A stretch of 64,000 nucleotides of DNA from Dokdonella sp. (GTDB lineage: Bacteria; Pseudomonadota; Gammaproteobacteria; Xanthomonadales; Rhodanobacteraceae): contig JALOBC010000001.1 in assembly GCA_023228465.1 (NCBI GenBank), positions 159,254-223,253 of the forward strand, read 5' to 3'. Positions 17,173 to 26,502 of the stretch are shown here, one piece after another (position 1 is the stretch's first letter; every line of letters starts with the position of its first letter). The notes under the pieces are model-generated. The model made no database searches. It was not told the origin of the DNA and was given only the letters and a program-made list of their open reading frames with translations. The position numbers and the translations under genes are program-made.

Positions 17173-19011
17173 ATGAAACTTCCGGTTCCCTTCATCCAGC
17201 TGCCGCTCACCTTCGATGCTGCCGTGCTGGCCGACGAAATCGGCCGCTACGATGCCGCACTGTGGCGCGCGCATCCGGATGGCATCCCTGGCAACAGCGC
17301 GCTGCCGCTGGCCACCGTCGATGGCGATCCGGCGCGCGGCGACGCCCTGCAGGGACCGATGCGCCCGACTCCGGCGCTCGAGGCCAGTCCCTACATGCGC
17401 CAGGTGCTGGCCAGCCTGGAGGCGGTACTCGGGCGCATCCGGCTGATGCGCCTGGCCGGGCGCGGCGAAGTCTCCCAGCACGTCGATACCAACCACTACT
17501 GGAACGAACGCGTGCGCGTGCACGTGCCGATCCTGACCCAGCCAACGGTGCGCTTCCAGTGTGCCGACGCCGAGGTCAACATGGCGGCCGGCGAATGCTG
17601 GATCTTCGATACCTGGCGCATGCACCGCGTGCTCAACGCCGATGAGCGCCCACGCGTGCACCTGGTGATCGACACCATCGGCAGTCCGCGCTTCTGGAAG
17701 CTGGTCAACGCCGGGCGGCCGCACACCGCGCCGCGCGAAGGCTGGCAGCTGCGCCACGTCGCCCCGCAGCCGGAGGCCACGCCGGAGCTGGTATTCGAGT
17801 CCGTCAACCTGATGACGCCCATGAGCTACTGGGAGCTGCGCGGCCACGTGCAGTTCCTGCTCGGCGAGGCGCGCCAGCATCCGCGCATGCCGACCATCGT
17901 CGGCCTGGCCAGCGCCTTCGTCGGCGAATGGCAGGCGCTGTGGTACCGCTACGGCTCATCCAGTGACGGCCAGGAGGCCTACCGTCGCCTGCTGGATGGC
18001 TTCCTCGGCCAGGTCCAGCGCCTGGGCAGCGACATCCCGCTGCAGAACGGCGCGTCGCTGGCGGCCGCCGCGACCGGTCTGCTCGGACGTGCCGCGCAGC
18101 GCCCCGAGGTCGTCACGCCGACCGAGGAATCCGGGCGCAGCGGTACGCTCGCCGTTGCCCCGGCGCGTGCAGCGGCCCTCATCGAGCGGCCGGTGTTCAT
18201 CGTCTCCTCGCCGCGTTCGGGCTCGACCCTGTTGTTCGAGACGCTCGCCCGCGCGCCCGACCTCCACACCATCGGCGGCGAGGGCCATGGCGTGGTCGAG
18301 GGCATCGCCGGCCTGGACGTGCCGGGGCGCGGCCATGACTCCAATCGCCTGCTGGCCGCCGACGCGACGGCCGAGGTGGTCGCTCAACTGCACCAGCGCT
18401 ACGCCGCGCGACTGATCGATCGCGCCGGTCGCTCGGCAGCGCCCGACAGCCGCGTGCGCATGCTGGAGAAGACGCCGAAGAACGCACTGCGCATCCCGTT
18501 CCTGCGGGAAGCCTTCGCCGACGCGCAATTCGTCTATCTGTGGCGCGACCCGCGCCAGGTGCTGGCCAGCATGCTCGAAGCCTGGGAATCCGGTGGATTT
18601 CGCACCTATCCCGAGCTTCCCGGCTGGACCGGCCTGCCCTGGTCGCTGTTGCTGGTGCCGGGCTGGCGCGAACTCATCGGCAGGCCGCTGGCCGAGATCG
18701 TCGCCGCGCAGTGGGCCGCCACCACCACCGCCATCCTCGATGATCTCGCCGCGCTGGATCAGGCGCGCGTGTGCATTGCGCGCTACGACGACTTCATCGC
18801 CCGGCCGCAGGCCGAAGCCGAGCGCATCGCCGCGGCAATGGATTTCGGCTGGGACCACGCGTTGAGCGGAGCGCTGCCGCTCGCCAACCACACGGTGTCG
18901 CGCCCGCACGCCGACAAGTGGCGCCGGCGCGAAGCGGAAATCCTGCCGGCCCTGGCGCGTCACGCCGAGGTGGTCGAGCGCGCGGCGGCCTTCGTGGCGC
19001 GGGACACCTGA
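17173..19011 (+). CDS. Aspartyl/asparaginyl beta-hydroxylase-sulfotransferase fusion protein
   Basis: This 612-residue protein joins two enzyme domains. Residues about 10-200 are an AspH-type 2-oxoglutarate/Fe(II) hydroxylase: His103 in HVDTNHYW, His151 in WRMHRVLNADERP, and Arg161 just before VHLVID as the likely 2-oxoglutarate anchor. The middle (about 205-335) is unassigned. Residues about 340-570 are a sulfotransferase with the PAPS phosphate loop PRSGSTLL at 347 and a 3'-phosphate motif WRDPRQVLASML. The substrate is unknown; protein or peptide hydroxylation and sulfation of one target is a plausible inference. No signal peptide is seen, so it should be cytoplasmic. The ATG was preferred to a GTG 12 bases upstream. 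It faces a second AspH-type gene. Confidence 0.85.
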   Translation: MKLPVPFIQLPLTFDAAVLADEIGRYDAALWRAHPDGIPGNSALPLATVDGDPARGDALQGPMRPTPALEASPYMRQVLASLEAVLGRIRLMRLAGRGEVSQHVDTNHYWNERVRVHVPILTQPTVRFQCADAEVNMAAGECWIFDTWRMHRVLNADERPRVHLVIDTIGSPRFWKLVNAGRPHTAPREGWQLRHVAPQPEATPELVFESVNLMTPMSYWELRGHVQFLLGEARQHPRMPTIVGLASAFVGEWQALWYRYGSSSDGQEAYRRLLDGFLGQVQRLGSDIPLQNGASLAAAATGLLGRAAQRPEVVTPTEESGRSGTLAVAPARAAALIERPVFIVSSPRSGSTLLFETLARAPDLHTIGGEGHGVVEGIAGLDVPGRGHDSNRLLAADATAEVVAQLHQRYAARLIDRAGRSAAPDSRVRMLEKTPKNALRIPFLREAFADAQFVYLWRDPRQVLASMLEAWESGGFRTYPELPGWTGLPWSLLLVPGWRELIGRPLAEIVAAQWAATTTAILDDLAALDQARVCIARYDDFIARPQAEAERIAAAMDFGWDHALSGALPLANHTVSRPHADKWRRREAEILPALARHAEVVERAAAFVARDT

Positions 19012-19042
19012 GATACGCAACGGGTGGGCTGCGCAGCGTGAT

Positions 19043-19696
19043 TCAGGCGCGGGGCGCACCGGTCGCGTCGAACAACCGCGTGCGTACCGCGGGTTCATCG
19101 ACGCCAAGGTTCCGCTCGCCGGCAAGCAGCAGGTCGATCAGCGGCCGGCTGGGCAGGAAATCGCAGATCATGTGGATGCGCGGGCGCGCTGGATCGGCAT
19201 TCCATACGCCATGCAGGTTGGAATTGTTGAGCGCCCACACTTCGCCCTCGGCCATGTGGAAGCTGCGGTCGACGCTGAACATCCATACCTGCGCATGGGT
19301 CAGGATCGGCACGTGGATGCGGATCGTCTGGCCGAAATACGGCGCCTGATCCACATGCGGGCTGATCACCGCGCCGCCGGGCAGCAGTGCCAGCAGGCAG
19401 CGCAGCGGTGGCGCCTGCATGCGTTCGTGGATCAGCGCGTGCAGGCTCGGCAGCCAGCCCAGTGCCTCGCGGTCCTCGACCGGCTTGTCGCCCTCGGCCG
19501 GGGCGTGGCCACGCAGGAACACCGCCTGCGCCGGGCGGTGCACGCCTACGCGCCCGCCCTGGCTGCCCCACAGGTGCGCGGGCAGGGTGTCGAGTTCGGC
19601 GCGCACCTGCTCCGCATCGACGCGCAGCGCCAGCCGTGTGCAGCGCCCCACCAGGCGGTTCTTGTCGAGCAATGGGCGTCCCGGAACGATCAGCAT
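19043..19696 (-). CDS. Aspartyl/asparaginyl beta-hydroxylase family protein
   Basis: This 217-residue protein is a stand-alone AspH-type 2-oxoglutarate/Fe(II) dioxygenase. It has the same landmarks as the N-terminal domain of its neighbour: His114-x-Asp in PHVDQAPYFGQTIRIHVPIL, the second His in NLHGVWNAD, and an Arg in RPRIHMICDF. Animal AspH has Gly at the Asp position, so both proteins here show the fuller HxD triad. It converges with the fusion gene, the stops being about 30 bases apart. The substrate is unknown. The ATG has no clear ribosome site, so the start is provisional. Confidence 0.87.
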   Translation of the reverse strand: MLIVPGRPLLDKNRLVGRCTRLALRVDAEQVRAELDTLPAHLWGSQGGRVGVHRPAQAVFLRGHAPAEGDKPVEDREALGWLPSLHALIHERMQAPPLRCLLALLPGGAVISPHVDQAPYFGQTIRIHVPILTHAQVWMFSVDRSFHMAEGEVWALNNSNLHGVWNADPARPRIHMICDFLPSRPLIDLLLAGERNLGVDEPAVRTRLFDATGAPRA

Positions 19697-19914
19697 GGGT
19701 CAGGCAAGTGCAGGCAACCGCGCCGATGGTAATGCATCTGTACGCGGCCCCGGATCGCACGCAGCGTGCATGCGCGCACGGGGCACGGCGATGGAGGCGC
19801 GCAGTGGGAGCCCGCGTTCAGCCAGCGTCCGCCCGCGCTCGCTAGACTGTTGGCCCAAGCTGCAGGTCGATACGCGTACCCTGTATTCGCACCAGCCACT
19901 GAAGGAGTCAGGCC

Positions 19915-20541
19915 ATGTCCGCGACACCGTTTCTTTCCGACATCCAGACCATCCGCAAGCGCGCACGCCAGCACCTCGAGCGTGGTGCAGTCACCTCGAG
20001 CTATACACTCGATCGCGACGTGGTCCTGAAGCTCCTCAACGAGGCGCTGGCAACCGAGCTCGTTTGCGTGTTGCGCTACAAGGCGCATTACTACCTTGCT
20101 TCAGGGATCAACGCGCAGAGTGTGGCGGCCGAGTTCCTCGAGCACGCGAACGAGGAACAGGAGCATGCCGATCGGATCGCCGAACGGATCACCCAGCTCG
20201 ACGGCACGCCGAATTTCGCTCCGGATGGCCTGTCCTCGCGCAGTCATTCGGAGTTCGTCGTGCCGGGAAACCTGGCCGCGATGATCGAGGAGAATCTGGT
20301 CGCCGAGCGCATCGCCATCGACAGCTATCGCGAAATCATCAACTATATCGGCGATGCGGATACCACCAGCCGGCGCATGCTCGAGGAAATCCTCGCGGTC
20401 GAGGAAGAACATGCCGAAGACATGAAGACGCTGATGGAGGACTTCGGCAAGAAGGGCGAGCCGGCCAAGCCGGCCAAGCCGCGCGCTGCCCGCCCTGCAT
20501 CCGCAAAGCCTGCCAGCAAGCGCCAGATCAAACGCAGCTGA
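19915..20541 (+). CDS. Ferritin-like (bacterioferritin/Dps-like) protein with basic C-terminal tail
   Basis: The first 175 residues form a four-helix ferritin-like domain with paired di-iron ligands: LATELVCVLRYKAHYY, ANEEQEHADRIAERI (ExxH), NLVAERIAIDSYREII and AVEEEHAEDMKTLM (ExxH). Such proteins oxidise and store iron and limit Fenton chemistry. After the fold comes a lysine-, alanine- and proline-rich tail of about 35 residues (KPAKPRAARPASAKPASKR), which resembles histone H1-like or Dps DNA-binding tails. AAGGAG precedes the ATG. Catalase lies 10 kb away but is not linked in an operon. Whether the protein binds DNA is inference. Confidence 0.88.
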   Translation: MSATPFLSDIQTIRKRARQHLERGAVTSSYTLDRDVVLKLLNEALATELVCVLRYKAHYYLASGINAQSVAAEFLEHANEEQEHADRIAERITQLDGTPNFAPDGLSSRSHSEFVVPGNLAAMIEENLVAERIAIDSYREIINYIGDADTTSRRMLEEILAVEEEHAEDMKTLMEDFGKKGEPAKPAKPRAARPASAKPASKRQIKRS

Positions 20542-20588
20542 CCGCAAGCCCGACCCGCCGGTCGCGGGATGCCAAGCCGAGGAGTTCC

Positions 20589-21599
20589 ATGGAAACTGGG
20601 TCGTCTTACCGCCGACGCTGGCCGCTCGCGCTGCGGGTCATCGGCAGCGTGCTGCTGGCGTACGTCCTCGGCGTGCTGGTGCTCATGTGGTGGTGGGACA
20701 AGGAGCCGCCGCATTTCGACGTGACCGCCAATGCCCGGGCCAGGGTGCAGGCGCTCGACGCACGCATGGTCACCGGGTCGGTCAGCGCGGCCACGCTGGC
20801 GACGGTCGCCGAAACGCTGCTCGACAAGCGCGGCGGCTATCTCAGCAACGACCGCCTGCCGCCAGGCGTATTGATGGACAACGTGCCGAACTGGGAATTT
20901 GGCGTCGTGACCGCCACGCGCGATTTTGCCCGGGCCCTGCGCAACGAATTCAGCCGTTCGCAGACACAGTCGGTCGAGGACAAGGATCTGCAGGAGGCCG
21001 ACCCGCTGTTCAGTTCACCCAACGACCGCTGGTTGCTGCCCAGTTCGGAAAGCCAGTATCGCAAGGGCATCGCACGCGTTGACAGCTACCTGGTGCGGCT
21101 CGGCGAAGGGCCGGGCAGCGGCGCCGAGTTCTACGCGCGCGCCGACAATCTCGCCGACTTCCTGCAGATCGCCTCATCGCGCCTGGGGTCGCTTTCGCAG
21201 CGCCTGTCGGCCAGTGTCGGCCAGGATCGGATCGACAGCGATAGCGATGCGGCTACCAGCGACGCGAGTGCACCGATCGGCAACGTGATGGTGAAGACGC
21301 CATGGACGAAGATCGACGACAATTTCTACGAGGCGCGTGGCTACACCTGGGCGCTGCGCGAACAACTCGAAGCGATCCGCGTCGATTTCGCGCCGATCCT
21401 GCGCAACAAGAATGCCGTCATCAGCCTTGAGCAGGTGATTCGCGAACTGGAAGGGGCGCAGCGCCCATTGCGCAGCCCGATTGTCCTGAATGGCGCGCCG
21501 TTCGGGTTTTTCGCCAACCATTCCCTGGTGATGGCGAACTACATATCGCGCGCGAACGCGGCCATGATCGACCTGCGCGAACTGCTCAAGCGCGGCTGA
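20589..21599 (+). CDS. DUF2333 family membrane-anchored protein
   Basis: The 336-residue product has one N-terminal membrane helix (ALRVIGSVLLAYVLGVLVLM) and a long periplasmic domain. The domain contains the DUF2333 features LLDKRGGYLSND, PPGVLMDN, PNWEFG and FYEARGYTWALREQLEAIR. The family is common in gammaproteobacteria but its function is not known. AGGAG sits six bases before the ATG. It lies 47 bases after the ferritin-like gene on the same strand, so cotranscription is possible. Confidence 0.9.
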   Translation: METGSSYRRRWPLALRVIGSVLLAYVLGVLVLMWWWDKEPPHFDVTANARARVQALDARMVTGSVSAATLATVAETLLDKRGGYLSNDRLPPGVLMDNVPNWEFGVVTATRDFARALRNEFSRSQTQSVEDKDLQEADPLFSSPNDRWLLPSSESQYRKGIARVDSYLVRLGEGPGSGAEFYARADNLADFLQIASSRLGSLSQRLSASVGQDRIDSDSDAATSDASAPIGNVMVKTPWTKIDDNFYEARGYTWALREQLEAIRVDFAPILRNKNAVISLEQVIRELEGAQRPLRSPIVLNGAPFGFFANHSLVMANYISRANAAMIDLRELLKRG

Positions 21600-21685
21600 C
21601 GCACGGCCGCTCGCGGCGTGCGCGGGGCTTGGCGGCCGCTCGCGGCGCATGCCAAGATCGGTCATCTCCCGCCGAACCCATCCGC

Positions 21686-23350
21686 GTGAATCCATCCGCC
21701 CCGACCGCGCGCCCCGGCGCGACCGTTTGGCGTGCCGTGTGCGAGCATCCGCTCGCCATCGCACTGCTCGTGCTGCTGCCGGCCGTGTTCCTGGCACCCT
21801 TGCCGCTGGATGAGACGCGCTATCTGGCGGTGGCCTGGGAAATGCGCCAAGGCGGCGACTTGCTCGTGCCCCACCTCAATGGCGCGCCCTATCCGCACAA
21901 GCCGCCACTGCTGTTCTGGCTCATCAATGCGGGCTGGCTGGTCACCGGCGTGCACGCCTGGACGGCGCGCGCGCTGTCACTGGGCTGTTCGCTGGCCAGC
22001 GTGCTGCTGCTGGGTCGGCTGGCCCGACGCCTGACCGGCTCCGCGAAGGTCGCACGGCTGTCGATGTGGTTCTTCGCCGGCATCGCCTATTTCGCGCTGT
22101 TCGCGAACGCGATCATGTTCGATGTACTGCTGGCCACCTGCGTGTTGCTGGCCGTGCACGGCGTGTGCGATCTGGCCGACGGGCGCATGCGGCGCGGCAT
22201 CGTGATCTTGGCGGTCGCCATCGGGCTGGGTGTGCTGGCCAAGGGGCCGGTGATGCTGCTCGACGTGGCCTTCGTCGGCCTGCTGGCACCCTGGTGGCAT
22301 CCTTCGCGGCTTGCCGGTCGGCGCCTGCGGCACTACACCGGTTTCCTGCTCGCGGTACTGCTCGGCGCGGGCATTGCCCTGGCGTGGGCCGTACCCGCTG
22401 CCTTCGCCGGCGGCACCGACTACGCGCAGGCGGTGTTTCTCAACCAGACCCTCGACCGCATCGAGGGCGTGGAAGGCGCCAGCGTCCATGCGCGGCCCTG
22501 GTGGTGGTATCTGGCCATGCTCCCGCTGCTGCTGCTGCCCTGGGTGCTGGTGATGCGCGGTGCCTGGCGGCGCCTGCCGACGCTGCTCGGCTTGCCGGCG
22601 CTGCGCCTGGCGGCGGCCTGGTTCGTGCCGACGCTGCTGGTCTTTTCGCTGGTGGCCGGCAAGCAGGCGCACTATCTTCTGCCGCTGTTTCCGGCGTTCG
22701 CCCTGGCGCTGGCGTTGGCCGTCGAGCGGGGCGTGCTGGAAGTGCGTGCCCAGGCGTTTGGCCTCTTCCTGCTGCTCATGGGGGTGGCGCTGGCGGTTGT
22801 GCCGCACACCTCGCCGCAGATGCAGCCGGCCTTGCGCATGCTGGCGCCCGGCTGGGGGCTGGCGGTGGCCGCGATCGGCCTGGCGCTGCTGGCGCTGGCG
22901 CGTCAGGCGCGCACGCCGGTCGTGGTCACCATGGCTGCGCTGACGCTGGCGCTGGTGATCCGCCTGGCCATCGGCCTGGGCACCGGAACGCGCTATGACG
23001 TAGGGCCGGTCGCCAACCAGGTGCGGGCCGCCCAGCAGCAGGGGCAGGGCGTCGCCAGCCTGGGCTGGCACCATGGCGTGTACGAGTTTGCCGGCCGCCT
23101 GCAACGGCCCGTGCCGGCGTTGTTCGGCGAGCACGAGATCGTCGGCTGGGCCAGGCGCCACCCCGACGGTCTGCTCGTGGGCTTCAGCAAGAATGTCCGG
23201 CTTGCCGCCACACCTGCGTATCGGCAGGAATTCCGCGGCGGCGAGCTGTGCATATGGCACGCGCGTGACGCGCTGGCCGCCGGCCTGGTGCCGCCGGCGG
23301 CAAGATCGCGCGATCCGTCGGCCGCGCGAGACGGGACCTGCAACGACTGA
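21686..23350 (+). CDS. ArnT-like glycosyltransferase (GT-C fold)
   Basis: The 554-residue polytopic protein is a GT-C glycosyltransferase of the ArnT/PMT type. These take sugars from polyprenyl-phosphate donors and act at the outer face of the inner membrane. The first periplasmic loop carries the typical acidic motif DETRYLAVAWEM, then HLNGAPYPHKPPLLFWL. About 11 to 12 membrane helices follow. Members add aminoarabinose to lipid A or glycosylate other envelope targets; no arn genes are nearby, so the acceptor is unknown. The GTG start is a guess from the first hydrophobic segment and has no clear ribosome site. Confidence 0.85.
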   Translation: MNPSAPTARPGATVWRAVCEHPLAIALLVLLPAVFLAPLPLDETRYLAVAWEMRQGGDLLVPHLNGAPYPHKPPLLFWLINAGWLVTGVHAWTARALSLGCSLASVLLLGRLARRLTGSAKVARLSMWFFAGIAYFALFANAIMFDVLLATCVLLAVHGVCDLADGRMRRGIVILAVAIGLGVLAKGPVMLLDVAFVGLLAPWWHPSRLAGRRLRHYTGFLLAVLLGAGIALAWAVPAAFAGGTDYAQAVFLNQTLDRIEGVEGASVHARPWWWYLAMLPLLLLPWVLVMRGAWRRLPTLLGLPALRLAAAWFVPTLLVFSLVAGKQAHYLLPLFPAFALALALAVERGVLEVRAQAFGLFLLLMGVALAVVPHTSPQMQPALRMLAPGWGLAVAAIGLALLALARQARTPVVVTMAALTLALVIRLAIGLGTGTRYDVGPVANQVRAAQQQGQGVASLGWHHGVYEFAGRLQRPVPALFGEHEIVGWARRHPDGLLVGFSKNVRLAATPAYRQEFRGGELCIWHARDALAAGLVPPAARSRDPSAARDGTCND

Positions 23351-23374
23351 CGCGCGGCGGGTGCGGTGCCAGGC

Positions 23375-23923
23375 TCAGGCGGCGGCGCCGGACGCTTGCC
23401 GGCGATGACGCCGAACGCCGGCGAGGATTTCGCCTTGTGCCTCGTCCGCGCCGACCCAGCCGTCGATGCGCACCCATTTGCCCCGCTCGAGATCCTTGTA
23501 GTGCTCGAAGAAGTGGCCGATGCGCTCCAGCCAGTGACCGGAAACCTGCGTGATGTCGGAAATGTGCGCATAGCCGGCGAAGATCTTCGCCTGGGGCACC
23601 ACCAGCAGCTTTTCGTCTGCGCCGGCCTCGTCGGTCATGCGCAGCATGCCGACCGGGCGGCAGCGGATCACCGAGCCGGGCACCAGCGGCAGGGGCAGGA
23701 TGACCAGCGCATCGAGCGGGTCACCGTCGCCGCCGAGGGTGTGCGGTACGTAACCGTAGTTGCACGGGTAGCGCATGGGCGTGGACAGCACGCGATCGAC
23801 GAAGATCGCGCCGCTGGCCTTGTCTACCTCGTACTTGACCGGTTCGGCGTCCTTGGGGATCTCGATGATGACGTTGATTTCGCTCGGCACGTCGTCGCCG
23901 GCGGGAACCTGCTCCAGGGCCAT
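23375..23923 (-). CDS. ppa: Inorganic pyrophosphatase
   Basis: Family I soluble pyrophosphatase hydrolyses the PPi released by biosynthesis. The 182-residue protein has EIPKDAEPVKYEVDK, RYPCNYGYVPHT, and the metal-binding signature DGDPLDALVI, all co-linear with E. coli Ppa (176 aa). The ATG giving MALEQVPAGDD was chosen; a longer frame upstream is not conserved. It converges with the glycosyltransferase gene. Confidence 0.97.
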   Translation of the reverse strand: MALEQVPAGDDVPSEINVIIEIPKDAEPVKYEVDKASGAIFVDRVLSTPMRYPCNYGYVPHTLGGDGDPLDALVILPLPLVPGSVIRCRPVGMLRMTDEAGADEKLLVVPQAKIFAGYAHISDITQVSGHWLERIGHFFEHYKDLERGKWVRIDGWVGADEAQGEILAGVRRHRRQASGAAA

Positions 23924-24052
23924 GGGTTTGCCTGAGTTGCGATTGACGACGGGCCGACGATCGCCGGCCCGTTGCGCGGGGCGCGCAGCATACGGCAAAC
24001 ATTGCGGCGGCGCAGCATGCGGGCGGCGTCGAACGCTTCCGCGGCCGGCGGC

Positions 24053-24526
24053 TCAGGAGCGCGCGCGCGCCTCGTCGTAGGCGCCAAAATGCAGGTTCGC
24101 CAGTGCCGTATCGTCATCGGTCTGCAGGCGGCGCAGATGGTCGAGGACGGCGTCGTTGGCGGGACGCGGCCAGATGGGCGTGCCCAGCAGCGTGATGATG
24201 CGGGTCAGCAACCCGGGGGGCGGGCGACGACGGCTGCGCCTGGCGGGGGGTGCACTGCTCAGGCCGACTTCCATGCGCAAGGCCCAGGCCTCGACATGCG
24301 CGCGTGCTTCATCCAGCGAATCGAAGAGTTCCAGTTGGCGTGCCGGCATCGGGCGATCCCACCAGGTCAGGGCATATTTGCCCGACCAGGGGCCGGAGAT
24401 GCCTGCCACGCGCCGTGATCCGATGCAGGCGACCGCGAACACGCCCTCGTAGCGATCCTCCCAGGTCAGCATCGATTGCAGGGGGGAATCGGTATCCACG
24501 ACAAATGCCTCGGCGTGATAGTTCAT
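24053..24526 (-). CDS. Hypothetical protein
   Basis: I do not recognise this 157-residue protein. Its N-terminal half begins MNYHAEAFVVDTDSPLQSML and contains YALTWWDRPMPARQLELFDS, which suggests a small alpha/beta domain. A basic, proline-rich linker (ARRSRRRPPPG) joins it to an Asp-rich C-terminal helix region. There is no signal peptide or membrane segment. GGAG lies seven bases before the ATG, and codon use matches its neighbours, so it is a real gene. It is monocistronic, 130 bases upstream of ppa on the same strand. Confidence 0.7.
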   Translation of the reverse strand: MNYHAEAFVVDTDSPLQSMLTWEDRYEGVFAVACIGSRRVAGISGPWSGKYALTWWDRPMPARQLELFDSLDEARAHVEAWALRMEVGLSSAPPARRSRRRPPPGLLTRIITLLGTPIWPRPANDAVLDHLRRLQTDDDTALANLHFGAYDEARARS

Positions 24527-24810
24527 GGTCGTCTCCAGTCCAATGGAAGTTTGCTGTTCTCATGAAAGCAACATGCGTGCCAATGTTCGCCTGCGACCGG
24601 TCGATGCCGGTGCGTAGGCGCGTACGGGCACTGTGCTGGCCTGGCGCGCCAGCGACCCGCCAGGCGCGCAGTCCGATCGCGCGGGCGTGACAGGGCCATT
24701 TGTGACAAGCCGTGTCGCCTATCGGCAGCGGGCGATTTGCGCCAGCGACGCCGACCGGCGGGGCTCAACCGCTAGACTGCCCGGCTCGAGGGGAAGCTGG
24801 ACCGGGCAAC

Positions 24811-25170
24811 ATGGGCTTGGACTTCTTGCATTACGGCGTGCTGGGGGCCCTGGAGGCGGCTGGGCTGGCGGCCCTCGCGGGCTGCGTGCTGTATGCCCTG
24901 GCGCGCCTGCTGCGCCGCCCTTTGGGCTGGCGCGAAGGCACGGAGTTCGGCGTCGCCTTCGCACTCGCCGTCGTGGTCGGAGCCGGCGTGGACGCCTGGG
25001 ATCTGTTCACCCTGGGCATCGTGCGACCGGAATCCCCGTTCGCCATCCAGCAGCGCCTGGCCAGCATCCATGATCCGGATGCCCTCGGCATGCGCGTGGT
25101 GCTGGAGTTCCTTGGCGCCGCTGCCGGCGTCACGCTCGGCTGGCTGCTGCTGGCGCGGGGCAAGCGGTGA
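24811..25170 (+). CDS. Small hypothetical membrane protein
   Basis: The 119-residue product has three hydrophobic segments: GALEAAGLAALAGCVLYALA, FGVAFALAVVVGAGVDAW, and a C-terminal FLGAAAGVTLGWLLLA followed by basic residues. I recognise no family. The ATG was chosen as the first start followed by hydrophobic sequence; the ribosome site is weak. It precedes pgk by 74 bases, and the pgk promoter lies in that gap, so the two need not be cotranscribed. Confidence 0.6.
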   Translation: MGLDFLHYGVLGALEAAGLAALAGCVLYALARLLRRPLGWREGTEFGVAFALAVVVGAGVDAWDLFTLGIVRPESPFAIQQRLASIHDPDALGMRVVLEFLGAAAGVTLGWLLLARGKR

Positions 25171-25188
25171 GCACCGGCTGCCAGGGCA

Positions 25189-25217
25189 TTGCACGCCCGC
25201 GCCACTCGGGATGTAAT
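25189..25217 (+). promoter_or_regulatory. Sigma-70 promoter for pgk-pyk
   Basis: TTGCAC and TGTAAT are exactly 17 bases apart. The predicted start of transcription is about 20 bases before the pgk ATG. Confidence 0.6.
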
Positions 25218-25244
25218 GCCGCGCCCGCCTGACCTGGAGTCCAC

Positions 25245-26423
25245 ATGTCCATCATCCGCATGCGCGATCTCGACCTTGCCGGACGCCGCGTGTTGATCCG
25301 CGAGGATCTCAACGTGCCGATCGAAAAAGGTGTCGTCACTTCCCGGGCGCGCATCCTCGCGGCCCTGCCGAGCTTGCGCCTGGCGCTGGAAAAGGGTGCC
25401 GCGGTGATGGTCATGTCGCACCTCGGCCGGCCGACCGAGGGCCAGTGGAGTGAGGTCGATTCGCTGGCTCCGGTGGCCGCATGCCTGGCCGAGCTGCTGG
25501 GTCGGGACGTGCCGCTGGTGCGCGATTGGCTGGAGGGTGTCGAGGTCGCGCCGGGGCAGCTCGTGCTGCTGGAAAACTGCCGCATGAACGTCGGCGAGAA
25601 GGCGGACGACGCGGCCCTGGCGCGCAAGTACGCCGCACTGTGCGATGTCTATGTGATGGACGCCTTCGGCACGGCGCATCGTGCCCAGGCATCCACCCAT
25701 GGCGCATTGCGCTACGCGAAGGTTGCTGCCGGCGGGCCGCTGCTGATGGCCGAACTTGACGCCCTGACGCAGGCGCTGGAGCGCCCGGCCCGACCGTTAT
25801 TGGCGATCGTCGCCGGCGCCAAGGTGTCGACCAAGCTGACCCTGCTGGAATCGCTGCTCGGCAAGGTGGACCAGCTCATCGTCGGCGGCGGCATCGCCAA
25901 CACGTTCATTGCCGCCCAGGGCCATGCCGTCGGCAAGTCCCTGTACGAACCGGACCTGGTCGATACTGCCCGGCGCATCCTCGCCGCTGCCCAGGCGCGC
26001 GGCGCCGAGGTGCCGGTGCCCGTGGACGTGGTGGTCGCGCCCGCGTTCGCGGCCGATGCCCCGGCGACGGTCAAGCCGGTCGCTGCGGTGGATCCGGACG
26101 ACCTCATCCTCGACATCGGCCCGCAGACCGCGGCGCGCTATGCCGGCCTGATCGCCGCCGCCGGCACGGTGGTGTGGAATGGCCCGGTCGGCGTGTTCGA
26201 GTTCGATGCCTTTGGCGGGGGCACACGCGTGCTGGCCGAGGCCATCGCCGCCTCGCCAGCCTTCTCGATCGCCGGCGGGGGCGATACCCTGGCGGCGATC
26301 GAGAAATACGGCGTCGGCGAGCGCATTTCCTACATCTCGACCGGCGGCGGCGCCTTCCTGGAGTTCCTCGAAGGCAAGGAACTGCCAGCCGTGGCGGCCC
26401 TGCGTGCGCGTGCCGCGGGCTGA
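25245..26423 (+). CDS. pgk: Phosphoglycerate kinase
   Basis: Pgk makes ATP from 1,3-bisphosphoglycerate in glycolysis. The 392-residue protein begins with [15 protein letters not shown] and has the substrate site SHLGRP, then [22 protein letters not shown], and the nucleotide loop [20 protein letters not shown] precedes the ATG. It is followed after 79 bases by pyk and, further on, by the class I aldolase gene, so three glycolytic enzymes are clustered on one strand. Confidence 0.98.
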   Translation: MSIIRMRDLDLAGRRVLIREDLNVPIEKGVVTSRARILAALPSLRLALEKGAAVMVMSHLGRPTEGQWSEVDSLAPVAACLAELLGRDVPLVRDWLEGVEVAPGQLVLLENCRMNVGEKADDAALARKYAALCDVYVMDAFGTAHRAQASTHGALRYAKVAAGGPLLMAELDALTQALERPARPLLAIVAGAKVSTKLTLLESLLGKVDQLIVGGGIANTFIAAQGHAVGKSLYEPDLVDTARRILAAAQARGAEVPVPVDVVVAPAFAADAPATVKPVAAVDPDDLILDIGPQTAARYAGLIAAAGTVVWNGPVGVFEFDAFGGGTRVLAEAIAASPAFSIAGGGDTLAAIEKYGVGERISYISTGGGAFLEFLEGKELPAVAALRARAAG

Positions 26424-26502
26424 GGCCGAAGGCGGATTTAACCGCGCTGCACACACCGCCACGTATCATCGATGGTTCCTTGCCGTTACGTGAAGCCGCC
26501 AA

